A DNA stretch of 64,000 nt from JABABV01 sp965222755 (GTDB lineage: Bacteria > Bacillota_I > Bacilli_A > Mycoplasmatales > JABABV01): the NCBI GenBank assembly GCA_965222755.1, contig CBDCUK010000001.1:558001-622000 (forward strand), given 5' to 3'. The notes beneath the pieces were generated by a model. The model was given only the letters and a program-made list of their open reading frames with translations, was not told the DNA's origin and made no database searches. Of this stretch, positions 1 through 11,305 are shown one piece after another. The position numbers and the translations under genes were made by a program. Position 1 is the first letter of the stretch, and every line of letters begins with the position of its first letter.

Positions 1-132
1 ATTTATTTATTAAAATTATTACAAATATATTCATAATTAACCCGCTTCCTAAAAAATTATTTTATAATTTATATTAAAAAAATAATATCATATATTCAAA
101 TTATTGTAAAATATATAAAAGAGGTAGAAACT

Positions 133-660
133 ATGAAAAAAACAATCAACTCAACAGCAAAAAAAGAAAGTAAAATTCCAGCTAATAAAAAATACTTTAA
201 CCGCGGTAACACTAATAATAACTTTCACCAATTAAAAAAATTAAAAATTAATAAAAGAGATCCTGATAAAGACAATAGTATTCATAGTATGAATATTACT
301 GATTTAAAAAAATTCGCTACTTTAAAAGGCGTTCTGAATAAAGATCTCAAAGGTATTGATCGAGATGCTTTAATTAATTTAATAGAATGACCAGATAAAA
401 ACATTAAAATTCAAAATGTTGATCAACAACAAAATTTAAGTAATGATGAACAATTAAGATTAATTGATGCTCATGTTAAAAAAATTAATAATGAGTTCAA
501 TGACATCTTAAAAGAAAACTATCACTTAAAAGAATTACTTGGAGATTATCAAATTAATAATAAAAATAAGCAAAAAAATAAACTTTATCACACGATGTTG
601 TGAATCGCTATATCATTACTATTAATTTTAGTTATTGTCATTTTAATAATAAAAAAATAA
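133..660 (+). CDS. Hypothetical protein with C-terminal membrane anchor
   Basis: I do not recognise this 175-residue protein. The N-terminal 85 residues are Lys/Asn-rich and basic; a TGA at 388-390 is read as Trp. A helical, charged middle stretch follows, and the last 20 or so residues form one hydrophobic segment (ISLLLILVIVILII) ending in two lysines, so it is probably a tail-anchored protein with its bulk in the cytoplasm. The segment around NITDLKKFATLKGVLNKDLK resembles a short SAP- or Rho-N-like helical motif, but that is only an impression. The start at 133 is supported by GAGGTAG eight bases upstream. A hairpin terminator begins at its stop codon and is shared with the convergent gene on the other strand. 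No function is proposed. Confidence 0.75.
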
Positions 661-690
661 AAGGATTAAATTAAAATCCTTTTATTTTTT
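659..690. terminator. Bidirectional intrinsic terminator
   Basis: AAAAGGATT (659-667) pairs with AATCCTTTT (675-683) around a 7-base loop, followed by a T-run. It lies between two convergent genes and could serve both strands. Confidence 0.75.
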
Positions 691-699
691 TATTATTAA

Positions 700-1098
700 T
701 TATTTAGCTGGCATTTCATATTCTCATAAAGAATCGAAATTACATAATGCTCGCGCAATTACTTTTTTACCTTTTGGTACTTGAAAATGAACTTTTGGTT
801 GATCTCCAGCTTTAAAGTAATAACGGTGATGTCAACGATCATCAATGATTAATTCAATATAAGCGATGAAATGTTCTTCAGTCACCATATGTAATTCGTT
901 TTTACCACAGCGTGCTTCATATCCATCTTCTACTTCAATTGTATAAGGAACATGTTTGTTTTTATCTGGGTCAGCTGTTAAATAACGAATTTCGCGACCG
1001 ATTGGATTTCCTTCTTTATCTTTAGGAACATCCCCAGCAACTACTTCTCATCAACTAAATTTATCACGAATCATTTTTCTTGGTTTCATATTTTTCAT
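700..1098 (-). CDS. Superoxide reductase-like (neelaredoxin/desulfoferrodoxin family) protein with an altered iron site
   Basis: A 132-residue protein of the neelaredoxin family, which reduces superoxide to peroxide at a non-haem iron held by four His and one Cys. The family landmarks are in order: KHVP (residues 48-51), LHMVTEEHFIAYIEL (69-83) and ALCNFDSLWE (117-126). Thus the three upstream His ligands (H49, H70, H76) and the Cys ligand (C119) are visible. The last ligand, His in the usual CN-x-H-GLW motif, is Asp122 here, and the Glu that normally precedes KHVP is Asn47. No N-terminal desulforedoxin domain is present. Two TGA codons encode Trp16/17 or nearby aromatic positions. The start is supported by GAGGTGA upstream. 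Either a modified superoxide reductase or a non-catalytic relative. Confidence 0.8.
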
Positions 1099-1156
1099 AA
1101 GTTTTCACCTCATTGTATATTCTAATATAAGTTAATTGTAAAAACAATCAAAACAG

Positions 1157-2719
1157 TTATCCAATTGATACATCTTCTTCGATATAACTAAAGTGTGTTT
1201 CATCATTTCTTTTTTTACTTCATAAAAATAAAGTCGAACTAATTCCTAATTGACCAATAAACATTAATAAAATTAATGCTAATTTAGATATTCAGGATAT
1301 TGTTGCTAATTGGAAACTCGCGAGTCCAACAGTCCCGAAGGCGGAGGCGACTGTAAATAATGCATCGGTGAAATGATAATCCCGTACATTCATATTATTA
1401 GTTAATGAATCTGCCCCGTCTAATGGGAATAAGGCATTTGTCATAACTAATAAAGAAACTCCAACAGTTAGTATTAAAGCTATGATAGTAACGGCGTAAG
1501 CGTTGATTAATGTATTATCAGGAATTTTTCGTTTGAAAATTTGAACTTGAGTATTTCGTGTCAACATTTTACTGATTCCTAAAATCGAAAGGGCAAATGT
1601 TGTAGTTCGAATTCCTCCACCAGTGGATGATGGTGAAGCTCCAATAAACATTAACATAGAAAATAAAAATTTAGTTGGGTCAGTAAAAGTCCCCATATTT
1701 AATGTCGCAAACCCAGCACTACGAGTTGAGAATACGCTAAAAACAATTGCCATAACGTGATTCCCTAGAGAATAAGTTTGATCGGTGCCATTAATTTTAA
1801 TATTATGTTTATGCCAAAAACTAAATATATAATCTCCGTTTGGTGCCTGGACTCGAATAGGTGCTTTAATTTCAAATAAAAATGCAAAGAACAGACCAAT
1901 GAAAAATATTATAAAATAAGTTATTAAAGATAATTTTGTTAATAAACTAATATCATAGTTTTTTCCTTTTAAACGCATTTTGATTTTTTGTTTAATATCA
2001 AAGAAAATTGGAAATCCTACACCTCCAAAAACTAATAATATTATAAAAATAACTTGCACAAAATAGTCTTTATAATAAGGTAATAATGAATTAGATCCCA
2101 CAATATCAAAACCAGCATTATTAGCAGCAGATACCGAGTGAAAGAAAGCCATTCAAATTGATCTTCCAAAATTATGATAAGGGCTAACAGAAGGTGATAA
2201 AAAAGCATTATTAACTTTATAAAAATGAAGTGTTAATAAGCCGGTAGCAATAATAATTGTTATTAATACAGCTGTTACTCCGGCAATAATCACTTCTTTA
2301 GTTTGTCCGATTTTAGATTCCCCACGCTCAGTTTGTAAAACCATGCGCATTTTTAAAGGTAAGCGACGATTAAAAATTCAATATAAAAAATAAACTCGGA
2401 TAGCGAATCAACCGATCCCTCCAACTAAAATCAAAGTTGCAATTACTAATTGTCCAAAAAAGTTAAAGGTCATTACTGTTGTCGTTGTCGTTAATCCTGT
2501 ATCTGAAAAAGCGGAAGCCGATGTAAATAAAGCATTGATAAAACTTAAACTAGAATTATTTTTTAATGAGATTGGGATCATTAATAAAAACGCACCAATA
2601 AAAGTAATTGCACAATAATATATGAACAATTTTCTTGAAGTTGATAAAATTCCATATTTTTGATAAGTTTTACTTAAAACAGATTTTAAATTTCTTTTTT
2701 TTCTATTAAGTCTATTCAT
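1157..2719 (-). CDS. ktrB: Ktr/Trk-type potassium uptake channel subunit
   Basis: This 520-residue integral membrane protein is the ion-conducting subunit of a Ktr-type K+ uptake system. All four pore-loop filter motifs are readable: DTGLTT near residue 73, NNAGFD near 200, TRSAGF near 332 and GTVGLA near 462, each between hydrophobic helices, the pattern of the TrkH/KtrB family. The reading frame is continuous from 2719 to the TAA at 1157-1159 when TGA is read as Trp. The N-terminus has a Lys/Arg-rich cytoplasmic segment of about 30 residues. Its regulatory partner ktrA starts 180 bp away on the other strand, so the two are divergently transcribed rather than in one operon. The length is slightly above typical KtrB (about 450). 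Confidence 0.95.
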
Positions 2720-2899
2720 AGTTTAATAATCACCATCATTTGCTTAGTTATCTTTTAATTTATTATAACATTTTACACTATTTAAATTAATTTTTAAAAA
2801 AAAATATAAATATTAAAATAATGTTATAATAACTTAAATTTAAAAATTAATTTATAATATAAGTATATCGACACAAAGTTGACTCAAAAGGGGACTTAT

Positions 2900-3586
2900 A
2901 TGGCTAAAAAATATGATATTTGCGTTATTGGTATTGGTAAATTTGGAAGTGCGATCATTTATCAATTATCTGAATTAGGTCATTCAGTTATGGCAATCGA
3001 CAGTAGTGCTGATCGAATTAGAAGAATTCAAAACTTAGTAGATTATGCTGTTGTTTTAGATGCGACTGAACCAGACTCACTAAAAACTCAAGGAATAGAA
3101 CATATGGATACTGTTATAGTTGGTGTTGGTAGTGATGTTGAATCTTCTGTTATGATTGCTGCTTTATTAAAAGAATTAAATATTAAAAACATTATTTGTA
3201 AAGCTTCATCACAACGCCATGAAACAATTTTAAAACAAATTGGGGTTGACTATATCGTCAGACCAGAACATGAAGCAGGAATAAGAACTGCTTTAAAAGC
3301 TACTAACCCATTATTTATTACATCTTATGCAGAAATTCAAGAAATTTCGGATAATTATGCAATGTTAAAAACAATCATTAAAAATATTAATATCACAACT
3401 AAGCCATTAGCAAATTTAGATTTACGAAAAATTGGAGTTGCGATTGTTACAATTACAAGAAACGGAAAAACTTTCGTACCTGTTAAAGATGATATTTTAA
3501 AACTTGGTGATAAAGTAGTTATTGTTGGTGAAATTAAATCTGTTTCTGAATTCCAAAGATTTACAAATAGTATTGTTTCAAAATAA
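2900..3586 (+). CDS. ktrA: Ktr potassium uptake regulatory subunit (RCK domain)
   Basis: This 228-residue cytoplasmic protein gates the KtrB channel through nucleotide binding. Residues about 3-140 form an RCK N domain, with the Rossmann motif GIGKFGSAI near residue 10 and an acidic residue at the end of strand 2 (MAIDSS). An RCK C (TrkA-C) domain of about 80 residues follows and ends near the C-terminus. The ATG at 2900 is preferred over an upstream in-frame TTG at 2879 because AAAAGGGG precedes it at a normal distance and KtrA homologues begin at this point. It faces ktrB across a short AT-rich promoter region. A hairpin terminator follows at 3593-3625. Confidence 0.95.
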   Translation: MAKKYDICVIGIGKFGSAIIYQLSELGHSVMAIDSSADRIRRIQNLVDYAVVLDATEPDSLKTQGIEHMDTVIVGVGSDVESSVMIAALLKELNIKNIICKASSQRHETILKQIGVDYIVRPEHEAGIRTALKATNPLFITSYAEIQEISDNYAMLKTIIKNINITTKPLANLDLRKIGVAIVTITRNGKTFVPVKDDILKLGDKVVIVGEIKSVSEFQRFTNSIVSK

Positions 3587-3592
3587 ATAAAC

Positions 3593-3625
3593 AAAAAAAC
3601 AAATAAGTGATTATTTGTTTTTTTT
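3593..3625. terminator. Intrinsic terminator between ktrA and the YihY gene
   Basis: AAAAAAACAAATA and TATTTGTTTTTTT form a hairpin with a 6-base loop. The T/A tracts on both arms make it usable from both sides. The stop codon of the convergent YihY-family gene lies inside the structure. Confidence 0.75.
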
Positions 3626-4879
3626 AAAACTATTTAATTTTTGTAATAATTTATGTCAGCGAGAAATCTTAATTTCTTCTTCTGGAATTTTAGAGAAATT
3701 ATTTTTTTGTTTCTTTTTTTCTTTCCCGTGGATAACTTTAAGACGTGATTCGTATCTTAAAAAATTACGTTCATTTTTAGATTTTAAAATTTTATTAAAT
3801 TTCTTATCGCTAATTCTTAGAACTGTGGGATTAGTATAAACTTTATAAATTGCAGAGTTGATAACAAACCCATAATAAATAATAAACGATAAAAACAAGA
3901 ACACAAAAGCAATCGACATAATCGAGGCTACGGCTCCATAATAAGAAGTATATTTTAAAATATATTGATTAAAGGTAATTAAAATTGTAATTAAAACATT
4001 TAATAATAACGAGGCGATAAATGCTCCTGGATGGACTGATCTTCAAGTTACTGGTTCTTGAGGAGTAACAAAAAACATAATTATTAATAATATATATATA
4101 ACAAAAATCATAAAAGGGACTTTTAAAATTGTTCAAATCCATGGTTGGCCTGTTGTTGAAATTATACTATTAATAAAAGATGATAATAGCATTGAGAAAA
4201 CAATAAAGAAATTTAATAAAAATATTAAAATACTAGATTTAATATAAGCACTCTTTAAAGGTATTTTGTATTTATCGTTATAAACAACTCCTGCTACCAT
4301 AATAATTTTACGAGAAGAGGAGATTGAAATTCAAAGTGAAACAAGTGCCAAAGAAACAATCCCAATTCAATTTTTTGTTTTATTTGAATTCGATAAATCT
4401 TGAAAAATTTTTGTTCCAATAGATTGGCCAAAAAGAGAATTTAAAAAATTTTGAATTGCCGCAATAAAGTTAGAATCTTTACCTCCGGTTGATAATTCAA
4501 TAAATAAAATCCCAATAAAAGTTGCGATCGGAATCAGTGTAATGAACATACTAAATGCTAAAACCGATGGCATAAATGCATTTGTTGGATTATTAACTTT
4601 TTTATAAATATATTTTTCCAATAATTTGATTTTTTCTTTATCTCGATTTTTTTTGTGAGTTACACTCATAATTAAAACAATATGAATAATTCAAATAAAA
4701 ACTTTATTAATAAAAAAAGCTTTAAGATTTAGAATATTATATAATTTATTAAAAAATCTTTTTTCATCTGCTTTTTTTATTTTATTTTTTAAATCTTGAT
4801 CTTTTTTGTTTTCATAATAGGAATTTTTCAAAGATTTTAATTTATCAATTTTTTTGTTTGGATTACGATTTTTAAGCAT
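3611..4879 (-). CDS. YihY/virulence factor BrkB family membrane protein
   Basis: This 422-residue protein belongs to the YihY/BrkB family, polytopic inner-membrane proteins of uncertain function once mislabelled ribonuclease BN. About 70 basic, hydrophilic residues precede the first hydrophobic stretch. The core then has about six membrane segments, with the family-like start NPTNAFMPSVLAFSMFITLIPI and a WRSVHPGAF motif before the penultimate helices, followed by a Lys/Arg-rich tail. Several TGA codons encode Trp. The start at 4879 has an AAGGGATG ribosome site. It is last in a leftward unit, 27 bp after gatB, and its TAA at 3611-3613 lies within the terminator shared with ktrA. Function is not assigned. 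Confidence 0.85.
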
Positions 4880-4906
4880 AATAACAACATCCCTTATATT
4901 AATAAA

Positions 4907-6337
4907 TTATTTTTTTAAAAAATCTTCAACAATTTTTGATACGATTTGTGGATTAGCACTACCTTTAGTAGCTTTCATAACTTGACCAATAAAAAATTTC
5001 ATTGCTCTTTCTTTACGATCGCTAAATTGCGCTACCATATTAGGGTTTTTTGCGATTAATTCTTTAATAATCAACTCTAATGTTTTAATATCACTAATTT
5101 GCGATAAGTTTAATTCTTTAATAATGACTTTTGGATCAATGTTTTTTACTAATAATTCAGCAAAAACTTTTTCTCCTTGTTTTAAAGAAATTATACCATT
5201 TTCAATAATTTTTATCATCTTGACTAAATTATCACTATTTAACTTTGTATCGTTAATAGTGATTTTTTGATCATTTAAATAATTATTTAATACCATTAAA
5301 ATTCAATGAGTTAATTTTTTATGATCATCTAATTTTAAAATACACTCATAAAAAAATAAATTAATATCTTTATTATTAATTAATTGATTAATAATTTTTA
5401 AATTTATTTTTTTTTGTAAATAATAATCAAAATAAAAATCTGGTAATAATGGTAGTTGTTTTTGAATTGTTGTAACTCATTCTTTATCTAATGAAATCGG
5501 TAAAATATTAGATTCTGGAATATATCGATAATCAACTGCATCGCCTTTTGAACGCATCATAATATTATTTTTTAAATCATCATCATATCTTTTAGTAACC
5601 TGGACAACTGTTTCGTTGTTATCTAATGTTCTAGTCTGAATTTCGATTTCATTATTAATAGCAGTCTCTAAATTACTAATAGAATTAATGTTTTTAATTT
5701 CAACTTTAACCCCAAGTTTTAAAGCACCTTTTAATTTTAATGAAACATTGGCATCACAACGCATCGAACCGTTTTCCATTTTCACATCAGAAATATTGGC
5801 ATATAATAAAATATTTTGTAATTTTTTAACATATAAAGCGGCTTCTTTAGCACTGTTCATTTCTGGTTCACTAACAATTTCGATTAATGGATTACCACAA
5901 CGATTAAAATCAATTAATGTTATTCCATTATCTTTATTATGAATTTGTTTTGCTGTATCTTCTTCTAAATGAGCTCTAGTAATATTAATAGTTTTAATTT
6001 TATTTTCAATTCTAATATCTAAACTACCACAACGTCCAATCGGATTATATTGTTGTGTAATTTGGAATCCTTTTGGAAGATCAGGATAATAATAGTTTTT
6101 GCGATCAAAAGAAATTGAAGAAGCAACTTTCATATTAAGTGCTTTTCCTAAAATAACTCCTAATTCAATTGCTCGCTTATTAACTGATGGCATTGATCCT
6201 GGATATCCTAAATCAATAAAATTACATTTACTATTAGGTTCTTGGTCAAAAGTAACTGGTGCATTAGAAAACATTTTGGTCTTTGTTTTTAATTCAACAT
6301 GAACTTCTATTCCAACAACAACATCATATTTATTCAT
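4907..6337 (-). CDS. gatB: Asp-tRNA(Asn)/Glu-tRNA(Gln) amidotransferase subunit B
   Basis: GatB (476 residues) binds and activates mischarged Glu-tRNA(Gln) or Asp-tRNA(Asn) within the GatCAB complex in the cytoplasm. The N-terminus KYDVVVGIEVHVELKTKTK and the following FSNAP, LGYPGSMPSVN and AHLEEDTAKQ segments are diagnostic, and the DFNRCGNPLIEIVSEPE block is present. The C-terminal YqeY-like domain ends with AKNPNMVAQFSDRKERAMKF and an FIGQVMKATKG motif. The frame is open once TGA is read as Trp. It overlaps gatA by 8 bp, indicating translational coupling. Mollicutes usually lack GlnRS, so this enzyme is the expected route to Gln-tRNA. Confidence 0.97.
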
Positions 6338-7808
6338 TATTAATAACCTCCATTAAATTCCTTTTTTCAATATCAAGTTTTTGTTCTAAGTGATATGAGA
6401 ATTCTAAACAAAGATCATCTTTTTGAAATTGCATATTAATATTCATGCCAATTGGTAAGTCGTTAACAAATCCCATTGGAATTGTTATAGATGGTGTTCC
6501 AGCAAAATTTGCTAACAGTAAAATATTGTCTGCTAAATTATAAACATCACTAACATCAGATTTAGCATTAGTAGTTGCTTCTAAAGTTGGCGGTGTTGAA
6601 CTTGTTGTTGGGGAAATAAAAGCATCATATTCATTAAAAATATCATTCATTTTCTCAAAAATTAGTCTTCGAATTTTTTTAGATTTGCAAAAAATATCTT
6701 CAATATTTTCTTGGTTTAAGAAAAATGTCCCTAGCGTAAATCGATGTTTTAGCATTTTACCAAAATAGTGATTACGATTATCCATTCCTGCTTCTAATCA
6801 ATTTTGTTCTTTATAATTATGACCAAAATATCATCCAGTTAAATTTGAAGAACAAGATGTTGATTCAGCATAAGAAATTACCATATAAATTGGTAAAAGT
6901 GATTTTAACAAATTATTATCAAAATCAATATATTCCACTTTTGCTCCTAATGATCTTAATTTAATCATATGTTGATTAAAAATATTTTGAACATTTTTAT
7001 TAGTTGAATATTCTAAATTTTTAATAATAGCGATTTTTTTATTCTTAAAATAATCATCGTTAATCATCATTTGATCCGGAATATTAAATGTTTGTTTTTG
7101 AGAAGTTAAATCTTTTGTATCAAATTTTTGTAAACGTTTAAAAGAATATGCTAAATCAGAAACTGATTTTGCAATAACGCCAACAGTATCTAATGATGGT
7201 GAATAAGGAAACATTCCAAAACGAGAAATCAAACCATAACTTGGTTTAAATCCACAAACTCCTAAAAAAGAAGCTGGTTTTCTAACAGAATCACCAGTAT
7301 CAGAACAAATTGAAATTGGTGTAATTCCTAAAGCTACTGCTACTGCACTTCCAGATGAAGAACCAGATGTAATATGTTTCGTATTTCAGGGATTTTTTAC
7401 TATTCCTGTATGACAAAAAGTTCCTGTACCTGCCATACCTAATTCATCTGTTGTATTTTTACCTACCAATATGCCCTTTTCTTTTAAAATATCATCAATT
7501 ACACTAGCATTGTAATTAGCTCTAAAATCACTTAGTAAAGCGCTTCCTCCGGTAGTAATATGATCTTTATAAACAAAAGTATCTTTAATACTAATAGGGA
7601 TTCCGCCAAATGGCTTTTTAATTTCTTCCATCGTCATTGAGGCCGCTATTTCTAAAGCTTCTTTTTCGAAAGTACTAATAAAAATATTATATTTTTGATT
7701 ATATTTTTTGATTTTAGCAAATGAATCTTCAACTAATTTTAGAGGCGTTGTTTTTTGATTTATTAAATCTTGATGAATTTCTTGTAGAGTCTTAAACTTC
7801 ATCGTCAT
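6330..7808 (-). CDS. gatA: Asp-tRNA(Asn)/Glu-tRNA(Gln) amidotransferase subunit A
   Basis: GatA (492 residues) is the amidase subunit that releases ammonia from glutamine or asparagine. The amidase-signature Lys lies in GGIPISIKDTF near residue 77. The Ser-rich block reads TSGSSSGSAVAVALG, followed by SICSDTGDSVRKPASFLGVCG, which carries the cis-Ser and nucleophile region. A C-terminal NFAGTPSITIPMGF segment fits the family. The start at 7808 (MTMKFKTL) is preferred because AAAGGAG lies just upstream; an in-frame ATG at 7847 would add 13 residues absent from the family. It overlaps the end of gatC by 17 bp and gatB by 8 bp, so C, A and B are translationally coupled. Confidence 0.97.
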
Positions 7809-8100
7809 AATTAATAACTCCTTTATTTTTAAAATAATCTTCATCATGAAATTCAGAATTATTTAAAATATCTTGTTTATTGGAAACAAAACTAACATCA
7901 TCATTTCGTAATGAACTTAAATCATTCTGTAAATCACAAGGGTAATTCATTGGTTCAACATCATCAACACCATCAATAGAATCAATAATTTTTAATTGTT
8001 CGGAAATTAAGTTTCAATCACTAATAATAGTTTCACAATCTTCATCATCAATATTAATTAAAACTTTTTGGGCAATTATTTTAATTTCTTCTTTTGTCAT
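7792..8100 (-). CDS. gatC: Asp-tRNA(Asn)/Glu-tRNA(Gln) amidotransferase subunit C
   Basis: A 102-residue small subunit that stabilises the GatA-GatB interface. The sequence MTKEEIKIIAQKVLINIDDE is the typical two-helix start, followed by a segment around IDSIDGVDDVEPMNYP that matches the GatC wrap-around region (usual consensus: I...DT..VEP). A TGA in the first third encodes Trp. It is preceded by AAGGAG at a normal distance, 13 bp after the ligA stop, and its 3' end overlaps gatA. Identification rests on this motif and on position, since GatC is short and variable. Confidence 0.93.
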
Positions 8101-8113
8101 ATTAAAAAACTCC

Positions 8114-10117
8114 TTATTTTAACAATTCTCTAAATTCCTCTTCATTAATAATTTTAATTTTTTTGCTGATCGCACTTTTATATTTACTATTATTTTCTGA
8201 TAAATTATTAGCTATTAAAAAATCAACTTTATTAGTAACTGTATTATTAAATATTCCGCCGTTTAATTCGATCATTTCTTTCATTTCATTTCTGGGAATT
8301 GATAATACTCCTGTAATAGAAAAAACTTGACCATTTAATTTATCAGCTAATAAAATAACATCGTTATATTTAGGATTTAATCCATGCGAAATAAACTGTT
8401 TTAATAATTCGATATTATTTTCTTTTGCTAATCAATTTAATAATGAACTAGAAACAATTTTTCCAAAATGAGAAATATTATTTAAATCATCTGCTTGGAT
8501 ATTAATTAAACCATTGAGGTCATTAAATCTTTTAGCAATGATAATTGCATTTTTAAAACCTATATTTCGAATCCCTAAGCCAAATATCAATCTTTCTAAT
8601 GAATTGTTTTTAGAAGCGTTGATCGACTTAATAATATTATCGTATGATTTTGGGCCAAATCCTTCTTCTTTAAGAATAATATTTTTATGTTGTTCTAAAT
8701 TATAAATATCAATAACGCTTTTTAAGATTCCTAATTTAAAGAATTTTTCAACAATACTTTCTCCTAAACCAACAATATTCATTGCTGGATTACTAACAAA
8801 GTGAACGATATTTTTTAAATGTCTTGATGGACAATTAAGGTTTAAACAATAATAATCTACATATGCTTTTTTATTAATTAATTTTGTATTACATACTGGA
8901 CAATTATTTGGTCTAATTCATTTTGATAATTTTTGATAATTATCATTTTTTATTGGTTTTAAAACTTTTGGAATAATGTCGCCAGCTTTTTTTATTTCTA
9001 CTTCTGCGCCAATTCTAATATCTAAATCTTCGATATATTTAGCATTATGTAATGTTGCGCTAGCTACTGTTGTTCCACACAGACTAACAGGCTCTAAAAC
9101 AGCATTATAATTAACTTTTCCAGTTCTACCAATATTAATAACAATGTCTTTTAATTTTGTAATAGCAGTTTTAGCACTAAATTTATAAGCGGTGGCTCAT
9201 TTAGGAAACTTTACTGTATTACCAATTTTTTGATAAAGATTAATATCATTAACTTTTATTACTACTCCATCAGTTGGAAAACCAAGTTCTGAGCGTTGTA
9301 AATTTATTTCTGAAATAAAATTTCACACATCATTAATATTACCAACACAATAATTATCATTAATATGAAATCCTAATTTTTTAATTTTTTGTAGTGCATC
9401 TGATTGTTTAGTAATATTGTTATTTAAAGGATTAACATAATAATAAATAAAAGTTGATAATCTTCTTTCAGCAGTTACTTTGGAATCCAGTTGTCTGATA
9501 GAACCAGCAGCTGCATTTCGTGAATTAGCAAAAGTTTTCTGATTTTTTTCCATTCTTTTTTGATTCATTTCTGTAAAATCTTGATCAAAAAAGAAAATTT
9601 CTCCACGAACTTCAAGATCAGTTGCTTGATTTATTTTTAACGGAATGTCTTTAATAGTTTTTACATTATGAGTAACGTCTTCTCCTTCGAAACCATTACC
9701 TCGCGTCAGTGCTCTTACTAAACGATGATTTTCATATTGAATCACAATTGATAAACCATCGATTTTTAATTCTGCAACATATTCTATTTCTGATAAACCT
9801 GATAACTTTTTAACTTGTTTATCAAAATTCAATAATTCTTCTTGATTAAAAACATTTCCTAGAGAAAGCATTTTTTGAGAATGTTTTACTTTGGAAAATT
9901 TTTCACTAACAAAGCCCCCAATATGCATTGTTGGTGAGTTTGTTAATTTAAATTCTGGGTATTCTTTTTCTAATTTAATCAATTCTTTTAATAACTGATC
10001 AAAATCTTGGTCAGCTATTAAAGAATTGTTTAATTTATAATATGCATTATTATAAGTATTTAATTGATCACTTAAAATCTTAATACGAGATTGGATCCGA
10101 GAATTATTACTAGTCAT
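8114..10117 (-). CDS. ligA: NAD-dependent DNA ligase
   Basis: LigA (667 residues, normal length) seals nicks in DNA using NAD+. Domains in order: the Ia helices (YYKLNNSLIADQDFDQLL), the adenylation domain with catalytic Lys118 in ELKIDG, RGNGFEGEDVTHNVKTIKDIP, the OB fold, a four-Cys zinc finger near residues 400-425, helix-hairpin-helix repeats (GLGIRNIGFKNAIIIA, HFGKIVSSSLL), and a C-terminal BRCT domain ending EEEFRELLK. TGA codons encode Trp in the middle portion. The GGGGAT ribosome site lies in the 23 bp gap after the DUF2304-like gene. It sits upstream of gatCAB in the same leftward unit. Confidence 0.97.
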
Positions 10118-10140
10118 AAAAAAATCCCCTTTTTTGTAAA

Positions 10141-10602
10141 TTATTTTTTATTAATATCGTCAATTTTTTTTTCTAAAACAGCAATTGATTCTAAACTACG
10201 ACTAACTTTTTTTTGTAAATTAGAGATTTTTAAAGTTGAGCGAATGCTTTTAAAATATAAAAATATAATAAATAATATTATCAATAATATAATTCACCCA
10301 TTATTAGAAGTTAATCCTAATACATTAGCGCTTCATTGCATTCAATTGAAATTACTTTTACCAACCGTAGATAAAATTTGCGTCACTAATAAAGATAAAG
10401 AAACAAGCATCATAAAAATATTTCATAAAGTTCAAGAAATTGATTCTTGAATTTGTAATTTACCTTTTTGAATTAAAATTAATAGATAAACTGATAACAT
10501 AAAAACTAAAAGAAAAATAAGAATAGGTAAACCGATTGAAATAATTGGTGTTTTTATTCCTGGATTAATAGGTGGATTTATTGGAGTGTTGATTCAAAGC
10601 AT
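10141..10602 (-). CDS. DUF2304-like small membrane protein
   Basis: A 153-residue membrane protein with a Pro-rich N-terminus (INPPINPGIKTPII) and three hydrophobic segments, of which the last is followed by a helical, charged tail (SNLQKKVSRSLESIAVLEKK) that could form a coiled coil. This architecture, and its position directly after a GT2 glycosyltransferase with one base between the genes, match DUF2304 proteins, which often accompany dolichol-phosphate-mannose-synthase-like enzymes. It is probably an accessory membrane partner of that glycosyltransferase. Family assignment is by architecture and context, not by a firm motif. Confidence 0.75.
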
Positions 10603-10603
10603 T

Positions 10604-11305
10604 TTATTTACCTCTCTTTTTATTTTTACGAAGAAATGGTTGGATTAATAGAATAGTAACCAATATAGTTAACATATAAGTAATAGAGTTAAAAAAATTA
10701 AAATACGATTTTCCAGTATGACGATCTATCATCTTGACAGGAACTTCGGCAACTTTATAATTATTGTGAATTAATCATGTAATTAAATCTGATTCTCAAT
10801 GAACTAAATTCTCTTTTATAAAAAGATCTATTATGTTTTTAGAGAACATTCTCATTCCTGAAGTTGGATCAGTAATAATTTTACGACAAGATATTCTAAT
10901 AGAGAAAGCAAGAACAGAAGAACCCAGCATACGCATTGATTTATGTTTTTTTTTATCTAAAAATCTTGAACCAATAACTAAGTCATTACCTTCATTTAAT
11001 TTATCAATCATTAAACTAACATATTCTGGTAAATGTTGACCATCACCATCATATTGCAAAAATGAATCATAATCATTTTGACTAGCATAATATATTCCTG
11101 CTTTTACTACTCCTGATAAGCCGACATTAATAGGTAAATTAATATGATCGATATTATTGAGTTCTAATATTTTTTTAGTATCATCTGTTGATCCATCATT
11201 AACGACTAAAACATCAATATGTGGATTAACTTTTTTGAAATCTGATACTGTTTTTTTGATTGCTGCTTCTTCATTGTGAGCAGGTATTATTGTTAAAAGT
11301 TTCAT
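10604..11305 (-). CDS. Family 2 glycosyltransferase (polyprenyl-phosphate or lipid sugar transfer)
   Basis: A 233-residue GT2 enzyme. The nucleotide-sugar fold is clear: MKLLTIIPAHNEEAAI at the start, DVLVVNDGSTDDT near residue 35, GLSGVVKAGI, and the metal-binding QYDGDGQH near residue 80. GSRFLDKK and DPTSGMRMF are typical of DPM1-like synthases. The C-terminus (FNFFNSITYMLTILVTILLI) contains a membrane-associated segment before a basic tail. Such enzymes put a sugar from UDP/GDP-sugar onto a lipid carrier or lipid at the inner membrane face. Its ATG overlaps the TAA of the GT32 gene (TAATG), and the DUF2304-like gene follows after one base. The acceptor is unknown. Confidence 0.9.

Noticed and set aside
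2879..2899. Earlier TTG start for ktrA
   Set aside because: It would add 7 residues before the family start, and the ribosome site lies inside it.
3355..3594. Minus-strand ORF of 79 residues within ktrA
   Set aside because: Shadow of ktrA and its terminator, with no ribosome site or family match.
10091..10450. Plus-strand ORF of 119 residues
   Set aside because: It is antisense to the DUF2304-like gene and to the start of ligA; it has no ribosome site.
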